Shown: positions 39,481 through 51,920 of the stretch, in pieces | How the letters are laid out: every line of letters starts with the position of its first letter | Numbering within the stretch: the first letter of the stretch is position 1 | Source of the DNA: Cercis canadensis | Lineage: Eukaryota; Streptophyta; Magnoliopsida; Fabales; Fabaceae | Length of the DNA: 64,000 bases | Assembly (NCBI GenBank): GCA_003255065.1 | Contig: QAOA01003702.1 | Coordinates: 5,926 to 69,925, forward strand | Direction of reading: 5' to 3' | The notes under the pieces: generated by a model | Database searches by the model: none | What the model saw: the letters and a program-made list of their open reading frames with translations, nothing else | Told to the model about the DNA's origin: nothing | Program-made: the position numbers and the translations under genes

Positions 39481-42400
39481 CCTCTATCTGACTTAGATAT
39501 TTTTCTTTGGCTTCACTGTAGCTGACCTGGGACCCTGTTTCGGTTTTTCCTTGTGTCTGACTCGGACATTTCTCTTTCGTTTCACTGTATCTAACCTGGT
39601 ACCCTGTTTCGGTTCGTCCTTATATCTAACTCGGATATTTTTCTTTGGTTTCACTGTATTTGACCTGGGACCCTGTTTCGGTTCGTCCCTATATCTAACT
39701 CGGATAATTTTCTTGGGTTTCACTATATTTGACCTGGGACCCTGTTTCGGTTCGTCCCTATATCTAACTCGGATATTTTTCTTGGGTTTCACTGTATTTG
39801 ACCTGGGACCCTGTTTCGATTCGTCCCGATATCTAACTTGGATAATTTTCTTGGGTTTCACTGTATTTGGGAAGGGGTTTTTTCCTAGAGGTTCAATGTA
39901 TCTAGCCCGGGATCCTGTTTCGAGTCGTCCCTGAATCTGACTCAGATAATTTTCTTTGGTTTCACTGTATCTGGGAAGGTACTGTTTCCTTGTAGGTCAT
40001 TGAATCTGGCCCGGGACCCTGTTTCGGTTCGTCCCTCTATCTGACTTAGATATTTTCTTTGGTTTCACTGTATCTGACATGGGACCCTATCTCGTTTCGT
40101 CTTTGTATCTGACTCGGATATTTTTCTTTGGTTTCATTGTATCTGACCTAGGACCCTGTTTCGGTTCGTCCCTCTGTCTAACTCGGATATTTTTCTTAGG
40201 TTTCACTGCATTTGGTAAGGGGTTTTTTCCTTGAGGGTCAATGTATCTTGCCAGGGACCTTGTTTTGAGTCGTCCCTGTATCTGACTCGGATAATTTTCT
40301 TAGGTTTCACTGTATATGGGAACGTACTGTTTCCTGGTGGGTCGTTGAATCTGGCCCGGGACCCTGTTTCGGTTCGTCCCTCTATCCGACTCAGATATTT
40401 TTCTTGGGTTTCTCTGTAGTTGGGGAGGGAATGTTTCTTAGTGGGTCATTATATCTAGCCCGGGACCCTGTTTCGGTTCGTCCCTCTATCTGACTTAGAT
40501 ATTTTCCTTTGGTTTCACTGTAGCTGACCTGGGACCCTGTTTCGGTTCTTCCTTGTGTCTGACTCGGATATTTCTCTTTCGTTTCACTGTATCTAACCTG
40601 GTACCCTGTTTCGGATCGTCCTTATATCTAACTCGGATATTTTTCTTGGGTTTCACTGTGTTTGACCTGGGACCCTATTTCGGTTCGTCCATATATCTAA
40701 CTCGGATATTTTTCTTGGGTTTCACTGTATTTGACCTGGGACCCTGTTTCGGTTCGTCCCTATATCTAACTTGGATAATTTTCTTGGGTTTCACTGTATT
40801 TGGGAAGGGGTTTTTTCCTAGAGGTTCAATGTATCTAGCCCGGGATCTTGTTTCGAGTCGTCCCTGTATCTGACTTAGATAATTTTATTGGGTTTCACTG
40901 TCTCTGGGAAGGTACTGTTTCCTTGTAGGTCATTGAATCTGACCCGGGACCCTGTTTCGGTTCGTCCCTCTAGCTGACTTAGATATTTTTCTTCGGTTTC
41001 ACTGTATCTGACATGGGACCCTATTTCGTTTCGTCTTTGTATCTGACTCGGATATTTTTCTTTGGTTTCATTGTATCTTACCTAGGAGCCTGTTTCGATT
41101 CGTCCCTCTGTCTAACTCGGATATTTTTCTTGGGTTTCACTGCATTTGGTAAGGGGTTTTTTCCTAGAGGGTCAATGTATCTTGCCAGGGACCCAATTTT
41201 GAGTCGTCCCTGTATCTGACTCGGATAATTTTCTTAGGTTTCACAGTATATGGGAACGTACTGTTTCCTGGTGCGTCGTTGAATCTGGCCCGGGACCCTG
41301 TTTCGGTTCGTCCCTCTATCCGACTCAGATATTTTTCTTGGGTTTCTCTGTAGTTGGCGAGGGAATGTTTCTTAGTGGGTCATTATATCTAGCCCGGGAC
41401 CCTGTTTCGGTTCGTCCCTCTATCTGACTTATATATTTTTCTTTGGTTTCACTGTAGCTGACCTGGGACCCTCTTTCGGTTCTTCCTTGTATCTGACTCG
41501 GATATTTTTCTTTGGTTTCACTGTATCTGACCTGGTACCCTGTTTCGGTTCGTCCTTATATCTAACTTGGATATTTTTCTTGGGTTTCACTGTATTTGAC
41601 CTGGGACCCTGTTTCGGTTCGTCCCTATATCTAACTCGGATAATTTTCTTGGGTTTCACTGTATTTGGGAAGGGTTTTTTCCTAGAGGGTCAATGTATCT
41701 AGCCCGGGACCCTGTTTCGAGTTGTCCCTGTATGTGACTCGGATAATTTTCTTAGGTTTCACTGTATCTGGGAAGGTACTGTTTCCTGGTGGGTCATTGA
41801 ATTTGGCCCGGGATCCTGTTTCGGTTCGTCCCTCTATCTAACTAAGATATTTTTCTTTGGTTTCACTGTATCTGACCTAGGACCCTATTTCAGTTCGTCC
41901 CTGTATCTGACTCGGTTATTTTTCTTAGGTTCCACTGTATCTGGACTGGGACCATGTTTCGGGTCGTCCCTGTATCTGACTCGGATATTTTTCATGTGTT
42001 TTACTGTACTTGGGAAGGGACTGTTTGCTTGTGGGTCATTGTATCTGGCCCGTGACCCTGTTTCGGGTCGTCCCTGTATCTGGCTCGGATNGTTCGTCCC
42101 TCTATCTGACTTAGATATTTTCCTTTGGTTTCACTGTAGCTGACCTGGGACCCTGTTTCGGTTCTTCCTTGTGTCTGACTCAGATATTTCTCTTTCATTT
42201 CACTGTATCTAACCTGGTACCCTGTTTCGGATCGTCCTTATATCTAACTCGGATATTTCTCTTGGGTTTCACTGTATTTGACCTGGGACCCTGTTTCGGT
42301 TCGTCCATATATCTAACTCGGATATTTTTCTTGGGTTTCACTGTATTTGACCTGGGACCCTGTTTCGGTTCGTCCCTATATCTAACTTGGATAATTTTCT

Positions 42401-42840
42401 TGGGTTTCACTGTATTTGGGAAGGGGTTTTTTCCTAGAGGTTCAATGTATCTAGCCCGGGATCCTGTTTTGAGTCGTCCCTGTATCTGACTTAGATAATT
42501 TTATTGGGTTTCACTGTCTCTGGGAAGGTACTGTTTCCTTGTAGGTCATTGAATCTGACCCGGGACCCTGTTTCGGTTCGTCCCTCTAGCTGACTTAGAT
42601 ATTTTTCTTTGGTTTCACTGTATCTGACCTAGGACCCTATTTCAGTTCGTCCCTGTATCTGACTCGGTTATTTTTCTTAGGTTCCACTGTATCTGGACTG
42701 GGACCATGTTTCGGGTCGTCCCTGTATCTGACTCGGATATTTTTCATGTGTTTTACTGTACTTGGGAAGGGACTGTTTGCTTGTGGGTCATTGTATCTGG
42801 CCCGTGACCCTGTTTCGGGTCGTCCCTGTATCTGGCTCGG
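39481..42840 (+). repeat. Higher-order repeat of about 0.93-1.0 kb
   Basis: A recognisable order of monomers begins with CCTCTATCTGACTTA at 39481, 40483, 41417 and 42099, followed each time by a monomer with ACTGTAGCTGACCTGGG. The first two copies are 1002 bp apart; the first holds one extra short monomer (near 39660-39730), after which the spacing falls to about 934, the same spacing seen between the second and third copies. The third-to-fourth step is disturbed by the N at 42091. Rare shared variants include TGTTTCTTAGTGGGTCATTA at about 40430 and 41365. Confidence 0.78.
42091..42091. other. Undetermined base, probable assembly gap
   Basis: The only N in the window lies inside a monomer: the left side stops within module A (GGCTCGGAT) and the right side starts inside module B (GTTCGTCCC). 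Compared with a normal 69-bp monomer, about 44 bases are replaced by this single N, so sequence is missing rather than one base being ambiguous. The real gap may be larger. Confidence 0.85.
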
Positions 42841-43189
42841 ATATTTTTCTTTGGTTTCACTGTATCTGACCTGGGACCCTGTTTCAGTTCGTCCTTGTAT
42901 CTGACTCGGATATTTTTCTTTGGTTTCAATGTATCTGACCTGGTACACTGTTTCGGTTTGTGCTTATATCTAAGTCGGATATTTTTTTTGGGTTTCACTG
43001 TATTTGGGAATGGGATGTTTCCTAGAGGGTCAAAGTATCTGGCCGAGGACCCTGTTTCGAGTCGTTCCTGTATCTGACTCGGATAATTTTCTTGGGATTC
43101 ACTGTATATGGAAAGGTACTGTTTCTTGGTGGGTCATTGAATCTGGCCCGGGACCCTGTTTCGGTTCGTCCCTCTATCTGACTTAGATA

Positions 43190-46100
43190 TTTTTCTTTGG
43201 TTTCACTGTATCTCACTTGGGACCCAGTTTCGGTTCATCCTTGTATCTGTCTCGGATATTTTTGTTAGGTTCCACTGTATCTAGACTGGGACCATGTTTC
43301 GGGCCGTCCCTGTATCTGACTCGGATATTTTTCATGGGTTTCCCTGTACTTGAGAAGGGACTGTTTCCTGGTGGGTCATTGTATCTGGCCCGTGACCCTA
43401 TTTCGGTTCGTCCCTCTATCTGACTCAGATATTTTTCTTGGGTTTCTATGTAGTTGGGAAGGGACTGTTTCCCGGTGGGTCATTGTATCTGGCCTGTGAC
43501 CCTGTTTCGGGTCATCGCTGTATCTGGCTCGGATATTTTTCTTTGGTTTCACTGTATCTGACTTGGGACTCTGTTTCGGTTCCTACCTGTATCTGACTCG
43601 GATATTTTTCTTAGGTTCCACTGTATCTGGACTGGGACCATGTTTCGGGTCGTCCTTGTATATGACTCGGATATTTTTCATGGGTTTCACATTACTTGAG
43701 TAGGGACTGTTTCCTGGTGGGTCATTATATCTGGCCCGTCATCCTGTTTGGGGTCGCCCCTTTATCTGGCTCGGATATTTTTCTTTGGTTTCACTGTATC
43801 TGACCTGGGACCCTGTTTCGGTTCGTCCTTATATCTAACTCAGATATTTTTCTTGGGTTTCACTGTATTTGACCTGGGACCCTGTTTCGGTTCGTCCCTA
43901 TATCTAACTCGAACAATTTTCTTGGGTTTCACTGTATTTGGGAAGGGTTTTTTCCTAGAGGGTCAATGTATCTAGCCCGGGGCCCTGTTTCGGTTTGTCC
44001 CTCTATCTGACTCTGATATTTTTCTTTGGTTTCACTATATCTGACCTGGGACCCTGTTTTGGTTCGTCCCTATATCTGACTTAGATATTTTTCTTTGGTT
44101 TCACTTTATCTGACCTGCGACCCTGTTTCGGTTCGTCCCTGTATCTGACTCGGATATTTTTCTTAGGTTCCACTGTATCTTGACTGGGACTATGTTTCGG
44201 GCCGTCCCTGTATCTGACTCGGATATTTTTCATGGGTTTCACTGTACTTGGGAAGGGACTGTTTCCTGTTGGGTCATTGTATCTGGCCCGTGACCCTGTT
44301 TCGGTTCGTCCCTCTATCTGACTTAGATATTTTTCTTTGGTTTCACTGTATCTCACTTGGGACCCAGTTTCGGTTCGTCCTTGTATCTGACTCGGATATT
44401 TTTGTTAGGTTCCACTGTATCTAGACTGGGACCATGTTTCGGGCCGTCCCTATATCTGACTCGGATATTTTTCATGGGTTTCCTTGTACTTGGGAAGGGA
44501 CTGTTTCTTGGTGGGTCATTTTATCTGGCCCGTGACTCTGTTTCGGGTTGTCCCTTTATCTGGCTCGGTTATTTTTCTTTGGTTTCACTGTATCTCAATT
44601 GGGACCCAGTTTCGGTTCATCCTTGTATCTGACTCGGATATTTTTGTTAGGTTCCACTGTATCTAGACTGGGACCATGTTTCGGGCTGTCCCTGTATCTG
44701 ACTCGGATATTTTTCATGGGTTTCCCTGTACTTGGGAAGGGACTGTTTCCTGGTGGGTCATTGTATCTGGCCCGTGACCCTATTTCGGTTCGTCCCTCTA
44801 TCTGACTCAGATATTTTTCTTGGGTTTATATGTAGTTGGGAAGGGACTGTTTCCCGGTGGGTCATTGTATCTGGCCTGTGACCCTGTTTCGGGTCGTCGC
44901 TGTATCTGGCTGGGATATTTTTCTTTGGTTTCACTGTATCTGACTTGGGTCCCTGTTTCGGTTCCTACCTGTATCTGACTCGGATATTTTTCTTAGGTTC
45001 CACTGTATCTGGACTGGGACCATATTTCGGGTCGTCCCTGTATATGACTCAGATATTTTTCATGGGTTTCACATTACTTGGGTAGGGACTGTTTCCTGGT
45101 GGGTCATTGTATCTAGCCCGTCACCCTGTTTCGGGTTGCCCCTGTATCTGGCTTGGATATTTTTCTTTGGTTTCACTGTTTCTGACCTGGGACCCTGTTT
45201 CGGTTCGTCCTTATATCTAACTCGGATATTTTTCTTGGGTTTCACTGTATTTGACCTGGGACCCTGTTTCGGTTCGTCCCTATATCTAACTCGGACAATT
45301 TTCTTGGGTTTCACTGTATTTAGGAAGGGTTTTTTCCTAGAGGGTCAATGTATCTAGCTCGGGGCCCTGTTTCGGTTTGTCCCTCTATCTGACTCTGATA
45401 TTTTTCTTTGGTTTCACTATATCTGACCTGGACCCTGTTTCGGTTCGTCCCTCTATCTGACTCGGATATTTTTCTTTGGTTTCAATTTATCTGACCTGCG
45501 ACCCTGTTTCGGTTCGTCCCCGTATCTGACTCGGATATTTTTCTTAGGTTACACTGTATCTTGACTGGGATTATGTTTCGGGCCGTCCCTATATCTGACT
45601 CGAATATTTTTCATGGGTTTCACTGTACTTAGGAAGGGACTGTTTCCTGTTGGGTCATTCTATCTGGCCCGTGACCCTGTTTCGGTGCGTCCCTTTATCT
45701 GACTTAGATATTTTTCTTTTGTTTCACTGTATCTCACTTGGGACCCAGTTTCGATTCGTCCTTGTATCTGACTCGGATATTTTTGTTAGGTTCCACTGTA
45801 TCTAGACTGGGACCATGTTTCGGGACATACCTGTATCTGACTCGGATATTTTTCATGGGTTTCCTTGTACTTGGGAAGGGACTGTTTCCTGGTGGGTCAT
45901 TGTATCTGGCCCGTGACCCTGTTTCGGTTCGTCCCTCTATCTGACTCAGATATTTTTCTTGGGTTTCTATGTAGTTGGGAACGGACTGTTTCCCGGTGGG
46001 TCATTGTATCTGGCCTGTGACCCTGTTTCGGGTCGTCGCTGTATCTGGCTCGGATATTTTTCTTTGGTTTCACTGTATCTGACTTGGGACCCTGTTTCGG

Positions 46101-46530
46101 TTCCTACCTGTATCTGACTCGGATATTTTTCTTAGGTTACACTGTATCTGGACTGGGACCATGTTTCAGGTCATCCCTGTATATGACTCGGATATTTTTC
46201 ATGGGTTTCACATTACTTGGGTAGGGACTGTTTCCTGGTGGGTCATTGTATCTGGCCCGTCACCCTGTTTCGGGTCGCCCCTGTATCTGGCTCGGATATT
46301 TTTCTTTGGTTTCACTGTATCTGACCTGGGACCCTGTTTCGGTTCGTCCTTGTATCTGACTCGGATATTTTTCTTTGGTTTCACTGTATCTGACCTAGTA
46401 CCCTTTTTCGGTTCGTGCTTATATTTAACTCGTATATTTTTCTTGGGTTTCACTGTATTTGGGAATGGGATGTTTCCTAGAGGGTCAATGTATCTGGCCC
46501 AGGACCATGTTTCGTGTTGTTCCTGTATCT
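43190..46530 (+). repeat. Higher-order repeats of about 1.14 and 1.38 kb
   Basis: The rare variant TTTCACATTACTTG in a long monomer occurs at about 43687, 45069 and 46208, giving offsets of 1382 and 1139. The variant TTTTTGTTAGGTTCCACTG occurs near 43260, 44400, 44640 and 45780. The 1139-bp interval holds five C modules; five long and nine short monomers give 1141 bp, and two 1-bp deletions (GACCTGGACC near 45430, and a shorter G/T run near 45330) account for the difference. Confidence 0.72.
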
Positions 46531-47480
46531 GACTCGGATAATTTTCTTGGGTTTCACTGTATATGGAAAGGTACTGTTTCTTGGTAGGTCATTGAATCTG
46601 GCCCTGGACCCTGTTTCGTTTCGTCCTTGTATCTGACTCGGATATTTTTCTTTGGTTTCATTGTATCTGACCTGGGACCCTGTTTCGGTTCATCCCTTTA
46701 TCTAACTCGGATATTTTTCTTGGGTTTTACTGTATTTGTTAAAGGGTTTTTTCCTAGAGGGTCAATATATCTTGCCACGGACCCTGTTTTGAGTCGTCCC
46801 TGTATCTGACTCGGATAATTTTCTTAGGTTTCACTATATATGGGAACGTACTGTTTCATGATGGGTCATTGAATCTGGCCCGGGACCCTGTTTCGGTTCG
46901 TCCCTCTATCCGACTCAGATATTTTTCTTGGGTTTCTCTGTAGTTAGGAAGGGACTGTTTCTTTGTGGGTCATTGAATCTGGCCCGGGACCCTGTTTCGG
47001 TTCGTCCCTCTATCTGACTTAGATATTTTTTTTGGTTTCACTGTAGCTGACCTGGGACCCTGTTTCGGTTCTTCCTTGTATCTGACTCAGATATTTTTCT
47101 TTGGTTTCACTGTATCTGACCTGGTACCCTGTTTCGGTTCGTCCTTATATCTAACTCGGATATTTTTGGGTTTCACTGTATTTGACCTGGGACCCTGTTT
47201 CGGTTAGTCCCTATATCTAACTCGGACAATTTTTTTGGGTTTCACTGTATTTGGGAAGGGTTTTTTCCTAGAGGGTCAATGTATCTAGCCCGGGGCCCTG
47301 TTTCGGTTTGTCCCTCTATCTGACTCTGATATTTTTCTTTGGTTTCACTATATCTGACCTAGGACCCTATTTCGGTTCGTCCCTCTATCTGACTCGGATA
47401 TTTTTCTTTGGTTTCACTGTATCTGACCTGGGACCCTGTTTCGGTTCGTCCCTGTATCTGACTCGGATATTTTTCTTAGG

Positions 47481-48300
47481 TTCCACTGTATCTGGACTGG
47501 GACCATGTTTCGGGTCGTTCCTGTATCTGTTTCGGATATTTTTCATGGGTTTCACTGTACTTGGGAAGGGACTGTTTCCTGGTGGGTCATTGTATCTGGC
47601 CCGTGACTCTGTTTCGGGTCGTCCCTGTATCTGGCTCGGTTATTTTTCTTTGGTTTCACTATATCTGACCTGGTACCCTGTTTCGGTTCGTGCTTATATC
47701 TAACTCAAATATTTTTCTTGGGTTTCACTGTATTTGGGAATGGGATGTTTCCTAGAGGGTCAATGTATCTGGCCCAGGACCCTGTTTCGAGTCGTTCCTA
47801 TATCTGACTCGGATAGTTTTTTTGGCTTTCACTTTATCTGGAAAGGTACTGTTTCTTGGTGGGTCATTGTATTTGGCCTGTGACCCTGTTTCAGTTCGTA
47901 CCTGTATATGACTCGGATATTTTTCTTAGGTTCCACTGTATCTGGACTGGGACCATGTTTCGGGTCGTTCCTGTATCTGTTTCGGATATTTTTCATGGGT
48001 TTCACTGTACTTGGGAAGGGACTGTTTCCTGGTGGGTCATTGTATCTGGCCCGTGACTCTGTTTCGGGTCGTCCCTGTATCTGGCTCGGTTATTTTTCTT
48101 TGGTTTCACTATATCTGACCTAGTACCCTGTTTCGGTTCGTGCTTATATCTAACTCAAATATTTTTCTTGGGTTTCACTGTATTTGGGAATGGGATGTTT
48201 CCTAGAGGGTCAATGTATCTGGCCCAGGACCCTGTTTCGAGTCGTTCCTATATCTGACTCGGATAATTTTCTTGGGTTTCACTTTATCTGGAAAGGTACT
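47481..48300 (+). repeat. 450-bp tandem duplication
   Basis: 47481-47930 recurs from 47931 with offset 450, sharing TCTGTTTCGGATATTTTTC and CTAACTCAAATATTTTTC. The copies are almost identical through about 48265 and then drift. Three long plus two short monomers give exactly 450 bp, and three C modules are visible in the first copy (near 47560, 47735 and 47845). Confidence 0.85.
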
Positions 48301-48329
48301 GTTTCCTGGTGGGTCATTGTATCTGGCCA

Positions 48330-48980
48330 GTGACCCTGTTCCGAGTCATCCCTATATCTGGCTCAGATATTTTTCTTTGGTTTCACTGTATCTGATCTGG
48401 GACCCTATTTCGGTTCGTCCCTATATCTGACTCGGATATTTTTCTTAGGTTCCACTGTATCTACACTGGGACCATGTTTCGGGCCGTCCCTGTATCTGAC
48501 TCGGATATTTTTCATGGGTTTCGCTGTACTTGGGAAGGGATTGTTTCCTTGTGGGTCATTGTATCTGCTCCGTGACCCTGTTTCGGTTCGTCCTTCTATA
48601 TGACTCAAAAATTTTTCTTGGGTTTCTCTGTAGTTGGGAAGGGACTGTTTCCCGGTGGGTCATTGTATCTGGCCTGTGACCCTGTTTCGGGTCGTCCCTG
48701 TATCTGGCTCGGATATTTTTCTTTGGTTTCACTATATCTGACCTAGAACCCTGTTTCGGTTCGTCCCTGTATCTGACTCGGATATTTTTCTTAGGTTCCA
48801 TTGTATCTGCACTGGGACCATATTTCGGGTTGTTCCTGTATCTGGCTCGGATATTTTTCATGGGTTTCACTGTACTTGGGAAGGGACTGTTTCCTGGTGG
48901 GTCATTGTATCTGGCCCATGACTCTGTTTCGGGTCGTCCCTGTATCTGGCTCGGATATTTTTCTTTGGTTTCATTGTATC
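48330..48980 (+). repeat. Duplicate block, left copy (offset 2940 bp)
   Basis: This block matches about 51270-51920 with offset 2940. Shared markers are TATCTACACTGGGACCAT, TATATGACTCAGAAATTTTTC-like sequence (CAAAAATTTTTC in this copy) and GTTCCTGTATCTG after GTTTCGGGTT. Substitutions are scattered through the block, so it is older than the duplicates at 16-23 kb and 55-57 kb. Confidence 0.7.
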
Positions 48981-51269
48981 TGACCTGGGACCCTGTTTCA
49001 GTTCGTCCGTATATCTGACTCGGATATTTTTCTTTGGTTTCACTGTATCTGACCTGGTACCCTGTTTCAGTTCGTGCTTATATCTAACTCGGATATTTTT
49101 CTTGGGTTTCACTGTATTTGGGAATGCGATGTTTCCTAAAGGGTCAATGTATCTGGCCCAGGACCCTGTTTCGAGTCGTTCCTGTATCTGACTCGGATAA
49201 TTTTCTTGGGTTTCACTATATCTGGAAAGGTACTGTTTCTTGGTGGGTCATTGAATCTGGCCTGGGACCTTGTTTCGGTTCGTCCCTCTATCTGACTTAG
49301 ATATTTTTCTTTGGTTTCACTATATCTGACTTGGGACCCAGTTTCGGTTCTTCCTTGTATCTGACTGGGATATTTTTCTTTGGTTTCACTGTATCTGACC
49401 TAGGACCCTGTTTCGTTTCGTTCTTGTATCTGACTCGGATATTTTTCTTTGGCTTCATTGTATTTGACCTGGGACCCTGTTTCGGTTCGTCCCTATATCT
49501 AACTTGGATATTTTTATTGGGTTTCACTGTATTTGGAAAGGGGTTGTTTCCTAAAGGGTCAATGTATCGAGCCTGGGACCCTATTTCGAGTCGTCCCTGC
49601 ATCTAACTCTGACAATTTTCTTGGGTTCCACTGTTTCTGGGGAGGTACTGTTTTCTAGTGGGTCATTGAATGTAGCTCGGGACCCTGTTTCGGTTCGTCC
49701 GTCCATCTGACTCAGATATTTTTCTTTGGTTTCACTGTATTTGACCTGGGACCCTGTTTCGGTTCGTCCTTGTATCTGACTCGGATATTTTTCTAGGTTC
49801 CACTATATCTAGACTGGGATCATGTTTCGGGCCGTCCCTGTATCTGACTCGGATATTTTTCATGGGTTTCACTGTACTTGGGAAGGGATTGTTTCCAGTT
49901 AGGTCATTGTATCTGCCCGGTGACCCTGTTTCAGTTCGTCCTTCTATCTGACTCAGATATTTTTCTTGGGTTTCTCTGTAGTTGGGAAGGGACTATTTCC
50001 TGGTGGGTCATTGTATCTGGCCTATGACCCTGTTTCGGGTCGTCCCTGTATCTGGCTCGGATATTTTTCTTTGGTTTCAATGTATCTGACCTGCGACCCT
50101 GTTTCGGTTCGTCCCTGTATCTGACTCGGATATTTTTCTTAGGTTCCACTGTATCTGGACTCGTACCATGTTTTGGGTCGTCCCTGTATCTGACTCGGAT
50201 ATTTTTCATGGGTTTCACTGTACTTGGGAAGGGACTGTTTCCTGGTGGGTCATTGTATCTGGCGCGTGACCCTGTTTCGGGTCGTCCCTGTATCTTCCTC
50301 AAATAATTTTCTTGGGTTTCAATGTATTTGGGAAGGGGTTTTTTCCTAGAGGGTCAAAGTATGTAGCTCGGAACCCTGTTTCGAGTCGGCCCTGTATCTG
50401 ACTCGGATAATTTTCTTGGGTTTCACTGTATCTGGGAAGGTACTGTTTCCTGGTGGGTCATTGAATCTGTCCCGGGACCCTGTTTCGGATCGTCCCTCTA
50501 TTTGACTTGGATATTTTTCTTTGGTTTCACTTTATCAGGCCTGGGACATTGTTTCAGTTCGTCCCTATATCTAACTCGGATATTTTTCTTGGGTTTCACT
50601 GTATTTGGGAATGGGATGTTTCCTAGAGGGTCAATGTAACTGGCCTGGGACCCTATTTTGAGTCGTCCCGGTATCTAACTCTGAAAATTTTCTTGGGTTC
50701 CACTGTTTCTGGGGAGGTACTTTTTCCTAGTGGGTCATATAATCTAGCCCGAGACCCTGTTACGGTTCGTCCTTATATCTGAGTCAGATATTTTTCTTTC
50801 GTTTCATTGTATCTGACCTGGGACCCTGTTTTAGTTCGTCCCTCTATCTGACTCAGATATTTTTCTTGGGTTTCTCTGTAGTTGGGAAGGGACTGTTTCC
50901 CTGTGGGTCATTTTATCTGGCCTGTGACCCTGTTCCGGGTCATCCCTATATCTGGCTCAGATATTTTTCTTTGGTTTCTCTGTATCTGACCTGGGACCCT
51001 GTTTTGATTTGTCCCTGTATCTGACTCGGATATTTTTCTTAGGTTCCACTGTTTCTAGACTGGGACCATGTTTCGGGCCGTCCCTGTATCTGACTCGGAT
51101 ATTTTTCATGGGTTTCACTGTACTTTGGAAGGGATTGTATCTTGGTGGGTCATTGTATCTGCCCCGTGACCCTGTTTCAGTTCGTCCCTCTATCTGACTC
51201 AGATATTTTTCTTGGGTTTCTCTATAGTTGGGAAGGGACTGTTTCCCGGTGGGTCATTGTATCCGGCCT

Positions 51270-51920
51270 GTGACCCTGTTCCGGGTCATCCCTATATCTG
51301 GCTTAGATATTTTTCCTTGGTTTCACTATATCTGATCTGGGACCCTGTTTCGGTTCGTCCTTGTATCTGACTCAGATATTTTTCTTAGGTTCTACTGTAT
51401 CTACACTGGGACCATCTTTAGGGCCGTCCCTGTATCTGACTCGGATATTTTTCATGGGTTTCGCTATACTTGGGAAGGGACTGTTTCCTTGTGGGTCATT
51501 GTATCTGCTCCGTGACCCTATTTCGGTTCGTCCTTCTATATGACTCAGAAATTTTTCTTGGGTTTCTCTGTAGTTGGGAAGGGACTGTTTCCCGGTGGGT
51601 CATTGTATCTGGCCTGTGACCCTGTTTCGGGTCGTCCCTGTATCTGGCTCGGATATTTTTCTTTGGTTTCACTGTATCTGACCTAGGACCCTGTTTCGGT
51701 TCGTCCCTGTATCTGACTTGGATATTTTTCTTAGGTTCCCCTGTTTCTGGACTGGGACCATGTTTCGGGTTGTTCCTGTATCTGACTCGGATATTTTTCA
51801 TGGGTTTCACTGTACTTGGGAAGGGACTGTTTCCTGGTGGGTCATTGTATCTGGCCCGTGACTCTGTTTCGGGTCGTCCCTGTATCTGGCTCGGATATTT
51901 TTCTTTGGTTTCACTGTATC
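51270..51920 (+). repeat. Duplicate block, right copy (offset 2940 bp)
   Basis: This is the partner of 48330-48980. The left edge is blurred by general array similarity. The next 200 bases also contain the GACCCTATTTTGAGTC plus CTCTGAAAATTTTC variant pair, which appears again near 50650 and 62035, so related blocks are scattered over more than 11 kb. Confidence 0.68.
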
